DNA of 64,000 nucleotides from Chaunax sp. Z400 (GCA_037577475.1 CM075202.1:10247501-10311500); one strand, 5' to 3'; shown: positions 1-12,866, counted from the first letter of the stretch. The notes: generated from the letters alone by a model not told the origin. Program-made: numbers and translations.

Positions 1-2701
1 ACTCCAGCTTGTGCATGGCCCAGTCCCCTTTCTACGCACAAATATTATACAACATAAGAAGGTTGACCCATTTACAGTTTAGGCTCCACCACAACAAAAG
101 TCCTAACAATTAGCAAATATGGCTGCTGAGCTACATCACCAGCTAAAGCATTAAGCAGCACGGAGGACTAGCCTCACACATTTAGCCCTCTGTATGTAAA
201 ACTGACTCGTGTATTGACTCGTCAGTCCACCTCTCTGATTAAGTCCATTATAATGAAGTGAAGGCAGTTTTATCACACACTTTATATACCTCATCATGAC
301 CACACTTTAACTATAAGCATAGTTCTATGCAATGTTATATATTATGGCAGTATTCATGACATATACGTTCTCAACTGACACCAGCTAAACCCAGAGTTCA
401 TTCAAATAACACCCATTAAAATGCATTTAAGGCATACTAAAGAGTAAAACCATCAGAAAATATACTGAAAGTCTATTGTCACATTGAATTATTGGACGGA
501 TATAAAGGGGGTGACATAACTAAACTGTTTATTATCAGCCTCAGCAGTACTTGGCACAGATATGATCATTCCTCTGGTGAATGTGTTTATGTTCCCACAT
601 ACAGTAGCTGTGGTTAAGGATATACACAGCTACAATATAGTGTCCATTATCTTACACTGTGTACTTGTCCATTATCATTCATCCAGTCATCCTGCTTCCT
701 ACCTGGCATTTTACATTGCAGTAGGCGGCTTTCCTGCACTTCCCACATCTTGCCAAACCTTCTTTCCTACAAAGGACAAAAATCAGGAACTATTAACTTA
801 TAGCAAACAGCATAGTTACTGAGAGAGCCACACTCAACCTTGTGTAATTTGGTTCCCCAGACACACAAGCAAACAACAATCATCAGACATGAGGTCAGAA
901 GATAAGGGATGATCCTGTTGTATGTCTTCTATACAGTATCTAGCTGTGAGTATCTAGTTGCCTGGGAGTCTAGCGGACATTTAAACATCCTGCTCCATTA
1001 CTTTGAGACAAGAAGCAGCAGTTGTTGGTGCCCCGTCGTAACCGATAGCAATGAAAGGCTTTAGAACATTCTGTGGTATTAATAGAGCTGACCTTATGAC
1101 GGACCAGCTGTCTTTCTACCTAATAGAAACAGTAAAGTAGTCCATAAGTCCATATAAATCCTTTTTTTCTTTTCTTATGAGAAACTCACTGTTGTTCGTC
1201 ACACTAATCCAACATGGCTGGTTAATGAGGAGGGTGAGGGGCTGAAGCTGGGGACAAGCTACCTAATGTAAAGGACAGGTTTATCCCCAGGTTTCACCAT
1301 GATGGTTGTTTTGCACAATCATGCACTCTGCTCTCTATAATAGTGAGCAATTCAAGTCAGATGCATCAAAGATGTTTTATCCTCTATGATACAACAATGT
1401 GTCGTCTATAACTGCATCTGCAAAACTCCTCCAGGCTCCCTCTACACTTTCTATTTATGTAAGACGAAGGTTACATTTATGATATGTTTAAATTGACTGC
1501 ATCGGGATTAAAAAGGAGATCACAACCAGGGTTTGGATTGGGGAGAAAATACATCATCATATGTGAGCAGTCAGGTGACGAAAAAGTAGATGTGAGATGA
1601 AGTATTGATTAGTCTTCTTTAACTTTCCCCATCAGTTCAAAGGAGGGCAATTAAAGCAAAAGCCCTTCGGTCCAGTCAGCACCCATCTCTCATTACTTTA
1701 ATCTGACTTAATTAATCTAAAGTACAAATTATGGCAGCTTCAGTGTCAATCATACAAAAATAATTCCAGAACAAAAAACACAGATTCCACACAATTGAAA
1801 GCTCATATGGACAAAGACGAAACTGTTACTGTCAATCATTGTAAACGGCGCTGCTGCAAGACTGGAGATTGTTTTACTTAATACACTCAAGACAGACAAA
1901 GGTGTTGGGATGTGGCACAACCAGCATCCATACCAACCTGCTGCCTATAGGACAAAGAAAATGATCAGGATTGATTGCCATATTTATTAGTGTTCCTGGT
2001 GCAATATGACACACGCAGGCAATCGAACACAATCAAGAGCTGAATGACTGCCTGGATGGTAGAAAAGCATCTTTGAGTACATAGAAAAGTGCTATATAAA
2101 TAAAATGTATTAATATTCTTATTCTTAAATGTGTTATAAAACATTAAGATAAAACTATTGATTATTGCTGTGTGGATAATCTCAGGCGAATACATGTGCT
2201 TGTATTTATGATTACTTAAATGATTTGAATATGATTAACTAGTATGTGTCTGCACAATAGATCAACAGGTATGTTGTTTTCAATTGATGGCCCCTTCATC
2301 AATAACAGCTGCTACAGTTGTGAGATCATGATGTCACTCAGGTAACAAGACATATTCCTCATGTTCAGCCTTCATGTGGGGGCCAGAGAGGGAACACAGG
2401 CATGTGGAACAGGACATACATGAGCCACCGTTCAGAAAGATGAGTTACACACCCGAAATAGATTTCATGTAGTGCCAATTTTATTACAGACAGCCTGTGG
2501 GGTGCTGTGTGTGGCAGTCAGTGCACACTGTATCAAGACTAGGCACTGATGCACTGATTCTCAGCTGAAGGGATTAGAACTTTCATTTCTAATAAGAAAT
2601 AAATCATTTGAAATGAGGTTACATGATATGCAGTTCCTGATACATGCAGAAGTGCTCAGAGGAGACTCGTCAGGCTTAGAGGGAGGTGATCAGTCATGTA
2701 C
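1..2701. other. Unannotated stretch left of smyd2 exon 1 (presumed smyd2 intron 1)
   Basis: This AT-rich stretch lies 3' of the smyd2 exon 1 splice donor on the minus strand, so it is presumably the start of smyd2 intron 1. I looked on the minus strand for the expected second exon, which carries the rest of the MYND zinc finger (a cysteine-rich K-E-G-L-x-x-C-x-x-C type segment), and did not see it. The short open frames here resemble no known protein, and no clear mobile element was recognised. Confidence 0.5.
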
Positions 2702-2871
2702 CTGGTGAAGCAGCACTCACAGTAACAGCCTCTCTCCTTGACTGACAGCACGTAAGAGTAAGCCTGGCTGGAAAACAGCAGATCCCCGGCTTTAAACGGT
2801 TTGGTCACCCGGAGACCTCGACCTTTTCCCGGACTGTCGAACCTCTCAATTCCCTCAATGCTGTCGGTCAT
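2702..2871 (-). CDS. smyd2: smyd2 coding exon 1: N-terminus of SET and MYND domain lysine methyltransferase 2 (partial)
   Basis: SMYD2 is a cytoplasmic and nuclear S-adenosylmethionine-dependent protein lysine methyltransferase; known substrates of the family member include p53, RB1, HSP90 and histone H3. This exon encodes 56 residues plus two bases. Residues 9-21 (E-R-F-D-S-P-G-K-G-R-G-L-R) match the start of the split SET domain, whose G-K-G-R-G-L motif contacts the cofactor. The following segment, F-K-A-G-D-L-L-F with A-Y-S-Y-V-L, is the family's first SET strand. Residues C51 and C54 in C-E-C-C-F-T-R begin the MYND zinc finger. The ATG at 2869-2871 was chosen because it gives an 11-residue leader like the 12 residues of human SMYD2; the frame is open further upstream but that part resembles nothing. 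The splice donor AG|GTACAT follows 2702, in phase 2. The remaining exons were not recognised in the window. The gene lies downstream of prox1 in the same orientation, as in human 1q. Divergence from human suggests a teleost b copy. Confidence 0.88.
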
Positions 2872-3060
2872 TGTGCCTCTTCCTCCAAAATGAGTCTTCA
2901 CCCCAAAGAGAAGTGGGATGTGGCATCCCGGCCCCAAATGTAGGGGCGTCATACTCCCAGTAATAGTCCCCATGCACTGGCGCACAAAGGCACAGAATGA
3001 TCTCAGCCGCTGTTGTATAAAAACGAAGAAAACATTATAAAAGTGTTTTTAATGGGGGAG
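2872..3060 (-). promoter_or_regulatory. smyd2: Probable smyd2 5' UTR / proximal promoter
   Basis: This segment lies immediately upstream of the smyd2 start codon and is richer in GC than its surroundings. No TATA box or initiator stands out, and I cannot place the transcription start. The assignment rests only on position next to exon 1. Confidence 0.35.
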
Positions 3061-5690
3061 AAAAAAACTTCTTCAGATCATTGAGGGAGCATTAATGAGT
3101 TTTTTTTTTTTAATAGCGCATAACTTCCCTTGCTTTTCTCTCTCTCTCTCTCTCAGGAGCCCAAAGAAAAGCAGGACCCCTGCTGTCCAAAAGAGCCATC
3201 ACTGTCAATTTAATTAAAAATACTGTCGCGTTACAAGCTATTCTTATTTTGTGGTTACCCCAACTTTCCATCAAGTTCTTTAATTGAGTGAAACAGCGCC
3301 CCCTGGCTGGTGTGTGTCAACAACGGGGCAATTTGATAAGTGAAACAATAACACAGTAGTGGAAATGTGGGAACAGTAACAACAAAACAACGCGTTAGTA
3401 GCTATTTGAAGTTTGAATCTTTTATATTACAAGTTCTACCAACATGGGAAATCGGCATTGCAGTACGCAAGAAATGTCTTTTTCAAACTGTACATTGGGA
3501 GCAGCCCAGCACACCTGTGCAATCATGATGCTGTTAAATCAGCTCCTTGATGAGCCACCAAGGGGGTCCCTTAGTGTTGGAGAGTGCTGGGGATACAGCC
3601 TTTACAATTTGCAACATCTGTGGCATTGTGCTGTGTGATAAAACTGTTATTCTCCTTTTTCTTGAATGTATATTACAGGGTTTTTTTTTTTTTTTTTTAT
3701 AAATTATGAAATGCTACATATATATGTTCTATTATATAATGTATCTCTGAGGATAAGCTGTCTGAAAGACCTCTTGGCTCATCTTTTCTCAACGTATGTG
3801 GTTTGTTTAAGCTGGACAGATTTTTGTAAGTGGTTTTGAGTCTGAAAACACTTTTTTTTTAATTTTTTTTTTTTTTTTTTAGAGAAATAGACATGATGTA
3901 TTTATTCAACTAATCCCTTATGACCATTGTCTTGATAATCTGGCACCTCTATGAAATTGCACAAAGATTAGTGAGGAAATGACACATGCAATAATAACTT
4001 ATGATTGAAGTTATAAAGTCTTGTGGTTGTCATGCATTATCACAAAATACTGTAACACTTACTTTGTATGGAGATTTTTTTCGGCAGGGCCTACTTTTGG
4101 GGCATTTTATGCATTTATTAAAGAGCAGACATTTGAGTGGTGACAAGACAAGCTATTGATCAGTGCTGTAAACCCTGAACCACCCATGGGACACTGGCCC
4201 CATATTAACTCTTTGAAGAAGTTATTGCACTTGAATCTATAATACCATCCATAAAGATTAATCCATTTTTGGACAATTTCGTTACAAGCAGACATCAGAC
4301 ATCCACCCAAAACATCTGATGCACACACCAAATAATATTCAGTGTAAATAAAACACCAGCATATGTGTATTGGGACTTCATCGGCATAGTGTTGGTACTT
4401 TTTCTGCAGCTCAATAATGCCTCCTGGTGGCGAAGGCTAAGAATGCCTTGTAGCAGTTTGCACATGCAGGCTGTCTTGTGTTGCAGCTGTTGTGTGTTTG
4501 TAGATCAGCTAACTGAAGTTGAATATTTAAACTGTCCTTTATTACACTGTACATTATGTGCAGTATTTCATTCACAATGGACATCAAACCAGGTCAATTT
4601 ATATAAAGCATTAAAGTTCCTAGCTGGTGTCCACTTTTGTCATACTGTGCCATCGTGTGGTTGCCACATGTAAGTGCACCCTGGAATGACTGAAGCCCTG
4701 CTGTGATGCATCACAGTCCACCAGGCACCTTCCATACAGACAGATTTTAGGAGTTTTTACATAGAGGTGGGGAGAGAGAGCTCAGGTCAGGGACTTGATC
4801 TTGAGTAAATTGAAAAATTTCATACGCAACCATGCAAACACATTACACACACATGCCTGTTCTCTCTTTCTCTCTCTCATACACTCACACACACACACAC
4901 ACACACACATACACACACTAACACATATCAAACCATTGTGAAGATTTGTCCCTCATCTGTATCTGAAGGCTTTATCCAACCTTGCCCCAGTTTCACCCGA
5001 TTTATTATAATTCCATTTTTCCAGTCTTTCAATCTAAAGATTTGTTCCTCCTCATTTTTTAATAACGTGCAAGCAAGGGAGGCATGTCCCCGAGAGATTA
5101 TGTCGTCGTCTTTGGCGTCTCGTCTTGATTACATCAGAGGAACCTGATTTGATTAGGAAGAAACCCTGTTTCAGTACACATTCTCTTTAGACCTCCCCGC
5201 TGTGCTGATTTCTTGCTTTGTCAAAGGGGATGATCTTGATGAATATGATCTGAAAAAGAGGGAGGGAGAGGGGGATTAGGTGAAAGGATTATAATTTCCA
5301 ATGACGAGAAATAATAAGAAACAATAAATCCTAAGTAGATTTAGTTCTCAAGGAAACCCTGTTAGGGTAAATCAACAAAATAAGAGACAGGCCAGAGATA
5401 TTAAATAGTTAGATTTGGTTTGACCTGTTTAGTCTGAGAGATAAGTTCAGGCCTTCTTTTGGTCTTACAAACTCAAATTTAATGTAACACACTATTACGT
5501 TTGTATTTTGTAGAGAATAGGACTGGACATTGGTACTCAATACCTTTAAGGCACTGACTACCAAGTCATTCTGAAACTTCTCCAGTCAAACAATCCTTGC
5601 ATCTGATCCTTTTTGTGCCAAGATCTAAAAAACAAACAAACAAAAAAAAAAAATCCCAGTCAATCAGACGATTGAATGTGACATGATTGG
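3061..5690. other. Intergenic, AT-rich, with poly-T runs
   Basis: No coding region is recognised here. The stretch has T-rich homopolymer runs near 3100-3111, 3680-3698 and 3850-3880, which may be tails of old retroposed copies, and a CA microsatellite near 4883-4918. The short open frames have no family resemblance. Confidence 0.5.
4883..4918. repeat. (CA)n microsatellite
   Basis: About 18 CA units with one T interruption, next to a short CT tract at 4860-4878. Confidence 0.85.
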
Positions 5691-5694
5691 CCCA

Positions 5695-6545
5695 CTATAT
5701 CAATATATAGTACCAGTCAATAGTATGGACACACCTTTACATTCACTTGAATGTGAAAGGTGTGTTCCAAATAAATAGGGACATTATTATTAAATGTCAA
5801 AAAAGGAAACTAATGGAATTGAATACAGTCTAAAGACAAGACATTTAATGTTCAAACTGATCAAATCTATTGTTTTTATTCTCATATTGAAGTGCTGCAG
5901 CATGTTTCAAAAAGTAGGGAGAGGTCCATGTTTACCATTGTGTTACATCACCTTTTAACAACACTCAGTAGTGAGAGAACATTAATTGCTGAAGTTTTGA
6001 AAGTGGAATTCTGTCACATTCTTGCTTGATACGACTTCAGTTGCTCAACAGTACAAGGTCTCCGTTGTCATATTTGGCACCTCATAATGCGTCAGAGATT
6101 TTCAATTGCAGGCAGGCCAGTGCAATACCTGGACTCCTTTACTCTGAAGTCATGCTGTTGTAAGGCAGCACAATTGTGGCTTGGCAATGTGTTGCTGGAG
6201 TGAGCAGAGACGTCCCGAAAAAAAAGTCATCTGAATGGCATCATATGTTATTCCAAAGCCTGTGCATACCTTTCAACATTGATGGTGCCTTCTCAAATGT
6301 GCAAGTTACCCATGCCATGGGCACTACCACTCCCCAATACCATCACAGATGCTGGCTTTTGAACGCTGCACTGGTGACAATCCGGATGGATGAATTTGAT
6401 GATGCAGTGACAAACTGTTTACTGACGGACTACAGTTTTCCAAAGTGTTGTCGAGCCCACTTTGACACCATTGACGCAATTGACACCACAAATCTACACT
6501 TTTTATCTGAATTTTCTCCAAACCGCATGCTTGTTTCCTGTTCCA
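5695..6545. repeat. Decayed interspersed repeat of a type abundant in teleosts (probably DNA-transposon derived)
   Basis: The left end contains a near-palindrome at 5726-5769 around a motif related to the 'ccagtcaa...tggacacacct' ends of fish Tc1/mariner-like elements. The following 800 bases resemble, from memory, a repeat frequent in fish genomes that contains phrases such as 'accatcacagatgctggctttt' in shorter form here (6338-6360). Several small insertions and deletions interrupt any frame, and the open frame at 6176-6553 is a chance product of the decay. I am not sure of the superfamily. A repeat-library search would settle it. Confidence 0.55.
5726..5769. repeat. Imperfect hairpin (20-22 bp arms)
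   Basis: The left arm 5726-5745 (TGGACACACCTTTACATTCA) is the reverse complement of 5748-5769 apart from two single-base insertions, with only two bases between the arms. It looks like two fused terminal inverted repeats of a Tc1-like element, or a small foldback copy. Confidence 0.7.
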
Positions 6546-6555
6546 AGTCATAAAT

Positions 6556-6820
6556 CGTGACATTTGAGATTCCTGCCATTCCTCACCTGCCTTGTAGTTG
6601 CCCTCAGTGTGTGATCCCCTCACTCACCAGCACACCTGTTCTCCATTCCCTCACAAGCTCTCTTGCACATACACCAGCCTGTTTGTGGTTCCACCTGCCT
6701 GACCCTTGCCTGCTCTGCTGGTTCTCACTAACTCTTACCTGTTGCTGAGCTCTGCATTGTAATCTATGGATTGCTTTCAGCTGCTCTGCCTCCGTGTCCT
6801 GCAATTGAGTCCACTTTCAC
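6556..6820. repeat. Possible LTR-retrotransposon fragment (low confidence)
   Basis: This C/T-rich stretch reads like the leader regions of fish Gypsy-type LTR elements, with repeated 'cacctg' words and a 'ctctgc...gtcctgcaattgagtccac' ending near 6785-6813. No LTR pair or coding region is visible. It could also be unique sequence. Confidence 0.25.
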
Positions 6821-7282
6821 TATGTGCCCAACAGCTTTACACTCTTTCCTAAACCTGTCAGAGCTCTCTTCACGCTGTATCTCTGCTTTTTACACGCTTA
6901 GAAGACACTTTATCTATAACATACTGCCATACTGCTGATGGACGTACACAGGACATTGTTACAGTGCGACCTTGTAAAATGGCAGCTGCTAATGCCTCTC
7001 TGCCACAAGGTCGCAGACGAGGGTTGTGTGTGAAATCCAATGTTGTTAAAGACCTAAACTGCTTTCGGTCTTGCAATAGTGGTGGACAGAGGCCTCCTCA
7101 GTACATACTCATGACCTTGTCATCACGTGCCATTCCCAGGCTCCCGTGCTAACTAGGGGTCACCGGCAGGCCATGGGTTGGGAGGTGGACAGAGTCTGTG
7201 TTCACTGGAGAGAGTGGGGACAAACACACTGATAATTCTGGACTGTATTTAGGGAGGGGGTGCAAGCCAAGACCCTGTGTAA

Positions 7283-7815
7283 TTGTTCCTTTATTCTCCC
7301 GAGCCAAAACCCTGGCAATTTAACTACAAAGCAAGGCATCCAGCTTTAGACATTATTTTGTTAATGATTCCAAATTTCACTGTTACCCCAGTAGACAGGC
7401 TGAGAATCTTCATCTTCCGTTGTACAAAACATCCCGTCCCAGTTTTCTATCAGGTATCATGGAGTAATTTTATGGAATGAAAATATCAATTTAATGGATT
7501 CTGTTACATTGTTGTCTGTATATAAGAAAAGACTTAAAATTGTCCTGTTGTCAAAACGTTTAATTTGATTCATCATATCTGCTATTATGTCTCTGCATTT
7601 TTTAAACACTTATTTTAATGTAAAACTTTAGTATGCTAACTTTTGAAATGTATTAATTATTCTGTATTAATCGTATGTTACTCTTTCTACTCTGGGGTTT
7701 GGTTTTATATAAGCCTGTATAGGTTTCTACCATGCCTCCACACATACTTCTTTCTTTTTTGATTTTATGTCTAGTATTGATGGTGTGAAATAAAAAAAAA
7801 AAAAAGTAAATAAAT
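7283..7815 (+). mobile_element. Degenerate non-LTR retrotransposon 3' end (LINE remnant)
   Basis: Conceptual translation around 7462-7568 gives G-V-I-L-W-N-E-N followed by V-Y-K-K-R-L-K-I-V-L-L and a stop at 7566-7568. This resembles the conserved tail after the reverse transcriptase of fish LINEs, where 'WN' is followed by an F/Y-K-K-x-L-K segment. The upstream part (7283-7460) is in a different frame, so at least one frameshift has occurred. The copy ends in an A-run and (AAAT)n tail at about 7790-7822, typical of a retroposed 3' end. No catalytic motif remains. The clade is not determined. Confidence 0.4.
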
Positions 7816-7822
7816 AAATAAA

Positions 7823-10800
7823 TCCCTGTATGTCTGTCTGCAACATGTCCTCAGAATATCTCAAGCTCCGTTCTGATCTACTTCACTCTCTGATCCACTC
7901 ACTGAGTGAGATAAACACAGAGGTGAGACAGTGAAATAGACTGCGAGAGTCTGAGAAAAGTAATTTCACGTTTTGATCTTAGAAGAAAGCTGCCAGTTTA
8001 CTTTGCAAACTTTACTTGGGGAGGAAACTAAGCAGTAAATGCACTGGTATGGATCAGCAGATTATGGCCACCTATAAGACGAGAGACATTTTAAGTTTTA
8101 AGTCAAGCACTGAAGTACAAATACTGATTTCCCAGCTCAGGTAAAGGGTTGCCATGACCTACAGTGATTAAATTAATATGTGTCATGACAACCTTTTTAA
8201 ATTAGTGGTCCGGTATTTTTATGATCAGGCATCAAAATACTACTACTTTTATTACCTCCGCCAAGCAGTTCTATTTTTTTTGACGGCACTGATGTATCTT
8301 CAAAAGGTTACTGAGCTAAATCCTGACGAAAAGCAGCCATAAGTGAAATATCATTTTTCTTGAATTCCTATCAAACTAATAATAATGCCAATTTGATTCA
8401 AATTCTAAGGGTAGTTTTTCATTGTCAAGAAATCAAAGGAGAGTCAAACTATCATGGGATTATTGCTTTAAGGTGAAATGACATAATGGGGAACCTGAGC
8501 TGGGCTTTCTGAGTGCTGTGTTATTAATATCATAACACAGCAGTGACATGAAGATTAGATGACAATTAGAAGATTGAATAAAATATTGAAATATTAATGA
8601 GACAAGATGTTTCTATTTATCTTTGGTAAATTAATTGCAATATCATTAAATATCGTAAATAATAATCTAATAATCTAACAAATAAGGATGAATGTAATCA
8701 ATCATTAGATTAATTGATTAAAAACTAATCATTAGGTGCAGCCAAACACTGCATTATGCCTGAGCCTATGTAGAGAGAGGGTTAACCTTCTGTCATTGGC
8801 TCTGGTTATACCTAATGAGGTCAGTAAAGTTGTTTTTGATGTTTTCATGCCCTACGTGGTCGTTGTCGAGTGTGAAGGAGTTTGGAAAACCTTTATACAA
8901 TAAATCCATATTCTGTCTGATGAACTCAGTGACTGAGACAGTGTCTAACATCTTGCGTCATCCCTTGTCAGCCAGGGGAGCCAAGCCTTAAGCCTTAACC
9001 CTCCTGTCTCCCCTCCTGGCTGGGGGAGAATGCAATGTCTGCCTGCCTGCTTGCCTGTTCGACTGTCTTAGCCCTGTGGGCTTTGCAGGCGTGGAGCCTC
9101 ATCTCTCACTGTTTATCCATGTGTCTTTGCTTTGGCTCAGGTCCTTCGCTGTAGGCCACTGCGGGTTGAGTAGGGTCCACTGCCCTGTGTCAGCCAAGTA
9201 AGCTCTGCTTTCACTGGAGGGCTTAGCGCCTCACCCCTCGGCTGCTTTATGAGCAGACAGCTGGGCTAATCTGTCGCCATCTTTCCATCTCCTTGGGTCT
9301 TGCCTCATCTCTTCTTTTGGCTCCTTTGGTCATCTATTTGTAGACAAGTTCGCTTTCGTGCCTTTCAGTTACCGAAATTGCAAAACAATTTAAAATAAAT
9401 ATTTGTTTTTTGTGCATCTTTGCGCTGCATTCTTTTTGCAGACTCAATAGGAAATTCAAAAGGACCTTAGGGGTAGGGGATCAGAGGAGAAACGTTTGGG
9501 TTTAGTCCTGGGCTCATGAGAATCTATCACAAGTCACCCTTGAGCTGCAAACTTTACAGGTCTTGCTATTCAATGATTGTTAGTCTAGGGTGAAAATTTA
9601 ACTAAAGTTAAAGTTTTTTATATATATAAGTTATGTTGTGTACAGTGTATATACTCTGCACCTGCAGAGCTGACAGTCTTGGTAGGCCTGGTCAGGCCTC
9701 AGAGAGGATGCATGAGAAGTGTCAAATAAGTTAACAACTAAAGACAGGCCTATTAGAGGACATCATTATTGGGATGTGGGGAATTATAAGTGCCATTTTT
9801 GTCATTTTAGTAATTAATAAAAATCAGTAGTTGCAGCTCTAAAAAAAAGACTTAGGACATAACTTATGAGACAAATTGTTGGAGGTTTGATTACATTATT
9901 GGTCAAAAGAGCAACAAAACATTTGGGCTGTTATTGGAAATACAATAATGTGGTTTATCCATGTTTCATCATTCCCTCTTCCTCACACCATCTCCTCCTG
10001 TCCACCATACATCTATCCCCCATCTCTCTCTCTTCCTCCTGCCTTCCCTCCTCCTTCTTCTCTCCACTGTCCTCTTCAGCCGTCTGGCTAAACTTAGAAG
10101 TGACAACAGTTGCAGGGTGACACAGAGGGCTAAATAAGACCAGAACAATACCTTGTCTCCTCCTCTCACCCCCTCATCTCCTCCTTTAATAGACTGCCAT
10201 TGTTCTCTCCGTCACTGTTGCTCTTTCGGGGAGTTTGTTAGCTATGCTAATGAAGGTTGGGCTTGTGTGGATTTAGCGAGCGAGGATTTGATGCTCTTTA
10301 ACTGGGCACTTTTAGAAAGGAGAGGCCATCAGAAGTATGGCTGGCCAGCTATTTACCACTAGTCAAATGTCACAGGTGTGTGGATGTGATACTGGAAGAG
10401 AACGGACAAATTCAAACCAATTGCATGGTTGAATTTGATACACACTGAAACTGCATACCCATAACAGTCAGCAAAATGTCTCAAAGAAGGTGTTATACAA
10501 GAATATGTACCACTGCCTCTCTAATGCACAGTGTAATGTATGTGTCAGCATGTCAGAGTCCTTGAAAAAAAGGAGTCTAGTAAGACAAGATGCAGAGACT
10601 ACAGTAAGTATGATGCAGTCAGTCATTCAATCAGTCAGTCAGTCAGTCTGTAAATAGCCTTGCTGGTGGCTCCTTTGAGCTTTCCTCTAAGAGGAATTCT
10701 CTTTCTCCTTGGTTTATTAATAGTGCCTGTGAATTGTTTCCTACAGCAGCACTGCTGCAATCAAAGGAAGCTGGCCTGCTAAGTATACAGATATTTTCCT

Positions 10801-12086
10801 TTGTCCCTTTGTTTCGTAGGCATGGAAGAGTCACATCTATATGAGTGACCGTGCACAGATGTGGGTGCCTGTCTGTGTCGCTGTACGTGCAAGCGTGTGC
10901 ATGCTCGGGGGTATTATGTCAGGTTGTATGTTTATTTGTATAATCGCATAAGTACGGTGATACATCCTTCAATTGTTTGTGTGTGTCTGTAAGCCACTTA
11001 TTGACAGTATGAGCTTTTCATTTGGGAGGTCAAGTGCCCTCACCGATTGTTGGTTCACTGGTATTTTTTTTTTGGAATAAATGTTAATGTATTATACAAC
11101 CTGTGTTAAGACACAATGATAACTTTTTAACATTTTTTTTAATCTGCAGGTAAGTGATTTAAGCATCGCTCTAGGGCTGTGAGTGTCTTTAATGTGCAAA
11201 AAGTAACATTTTACTATATTTGAAACATTTTTTCACATTTAATCTATTCTATTCATTGAACAAGGACATTATAATCAGATTTATTTGATTGCTTTATAAA
11301 TGCTTTTGATGAAAATGAGACATTGGAGAACCCTCCAATAAAGTAATTGGGTCTATATGAGTGGAAACCGATGGAATCAATGTTAATGCTCTCCTTGGCC
11401 CAATATTTTCATTGTAATTGATGGTGCCAGCCAAACTATGATTACCTGATATTTTAAATGTCACAAGGACTGATATAGTTGTATGTCAAAGCCTTGACCT
11501 GTCATTCTCAGTTTTTTCTGATATGCCTCAAATTCCCTTAACTTGTGTAGAGACCTGCTCTCAGCTGCTCAGCTTTTACGATTGCCCTTAAAGGGACAGT
11601 TTTATGTGTGATGCTAGAAGTGTATCTGCTTGTTATCATACTGCACAATTGCATCTGTATTCTATTATTATTGGTTTTAATGGCTCTCACTCAAAGCAGC
11701 AGTCCATCAAAAATAATGGAAAAAAAAATATTTCTGAAAAACACCTTGACCATCATACTCTGTTGTGAACGAATGCTCCCATTTAGTCCTTCGGCTTTTT
11801 GTAGCTTTTCCTAGTGACTTACATTAGCATACTTGGCTCTGTGTTTGGTGTCAAAATGCCACCGTAAATTGTATTCCTTGGGCAGTGCCACTGCCTCATT
11901 ACAAAGAAGACAAACCGGCTTGTGTGTATTTAAGAACAAACATGTATTCACATTCCCATGTCTTTAAATCTCCTTAAATCTCATTAAATTGCCTTGCCAC
12001 TGTGTCAAGTTGTCTTTTCTTGACACTAATACTATTAACGCTCCTAGGCACGGCCTCATGGCTAGGGTTCCACTGCTGGAAACAGC
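7823..12086. other. Intergenic DNA with no recognised gene
   Basis: AT-rich single-copy-looking sequence. A short (AGTC)n tract lies at about 10617-10648. A phrase near 8268-8280 (ACCTCCGCCAAGCAG) recalls a common fish interspersed repeat, but only over a few bases. The C/T-rich segment at 9970-10080 creates open frames on both strands that look like composition artefacts. Confidence 0.5.
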
Positions 12087-12094
12087 TACATGAT

Positions 12095-12866
12095 CAGGGG
12101 TGCACTTAAGTGGTGCACAGGTGCATATGCTTGGTCAAAATAAATGATGCGTGGCATGTATTAGAACAAGAAGTGCCTTTGCGTACCACCACTGTGTACA
12201 CTGAGTCTGTAACAACGGATCGAACGGCACAGGACATAGTAAAGGGGCTTCTGCAACTCTTCCATGCTTGCTTATGGGATGAGTGGAAGACGAAGTTTGT
12301 TTTGGTCTGTACAGACTGAACTGTAGTCAACATTGGAGTTTACAACGGGGGTCGTTTCTAAATTGCGTGAGATGGTGGCGATTGGGAATTCTGTTGTGCA
12401 TATTCTCAGTACCGCCCACACACTTGAATACTGCGCCAATCAGAAAATCAGAAAAGTTTTTATTGCCAAGTACAGTATGTGTGCACATACAAGGAATCTG
12501 ACTTGGTGTTCTGGTGCTACACAATAGTTAACATAAACTTAAGTGTAGCTATAAAATAGAAGTCAGCTGATCTCATGGTCCCGTACTGCGAGACATTTTC
12601 TCGCCCCATTGTAAGGTTACTATGCTTTTATTTACAGAAAGGTGGTGCAACAAGGATAGAGCAATCAAATGTGGTGAGAATAGCATTGCCTTTGTTAAAC
12701 AATATTAGATGGTCTGCATGAGATACGGAGGCTACTACCTGCCACTCAAATTCAAATGGCTACAAGTGATGACTGACCTGCTTCATGCAGCGCAAAAGGT
12801 GTACACTACGCAACATCTTCAGGTGCTCATTTGAGAACCAACCCAAAAATATTATGTGCACCCCTG
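12095..12866. mobile_element. Non-autonomous hAT-like DNA transposon (772 bp) with a nested retroposon
   Basis: The element begins CAGGGGTGCAC at 12095 and ends in the exact reverse complement GTGCACCCCTG at 12866, giving perfect 11-bp terminal inverted repeats. It is flanked by TACATGAT (12087-12094) and TACGTGAT (12867-12874), an 8-bp target-site duplication with one mismatch. The CAGGG-type termini and 8-bp duplication are diagnostic of the hAT superfamily. No transposase is encoded, so it would have depended on a partner. A short second copy of the terminal word (TGGTGCACAGG) sits just inside the left end. A retroposon-like segment at about 12440-12530 appears to have inserted later. Confidence 0.8.
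12440..12530. repeat. Nested retroposon-like fragment inside the hAT element
   Basis: The phrase 'aatcagaaaagtttttattg' followed by 'ccaagtacagta' and 'acacaatag' resembles the 3' parts of fish retroposons ('aatcagaa..tttattg..ccaagta'), known in many teleost genomes. Only the short conserved piece is visible. The family is not determined. Confidence 0.45.

Noticed and set aside
1..2701. Search for smyd2 exon 2 and following exons
   Set aside because: No minus-strand segment with the expected MYND cysteine pattern and splice sites was seen.
2872..2985. N-terminally extended Smyd2 reading frame
   Set aside because: The upstream residues match nothing in the family, and the ATG at 2869-2871 gives the usual short leader before the E-R-F motif.
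6176..6553. 125-codon open frame
   Set aside because: It lies entirely inside a decayed interspersed repeat and has no domain resemblance.
8268..8340. Possible remnant of a common fish repeat (ACCTCCGCCAAG word)
   Set aside because: The similarity covers too few bases to support a call.
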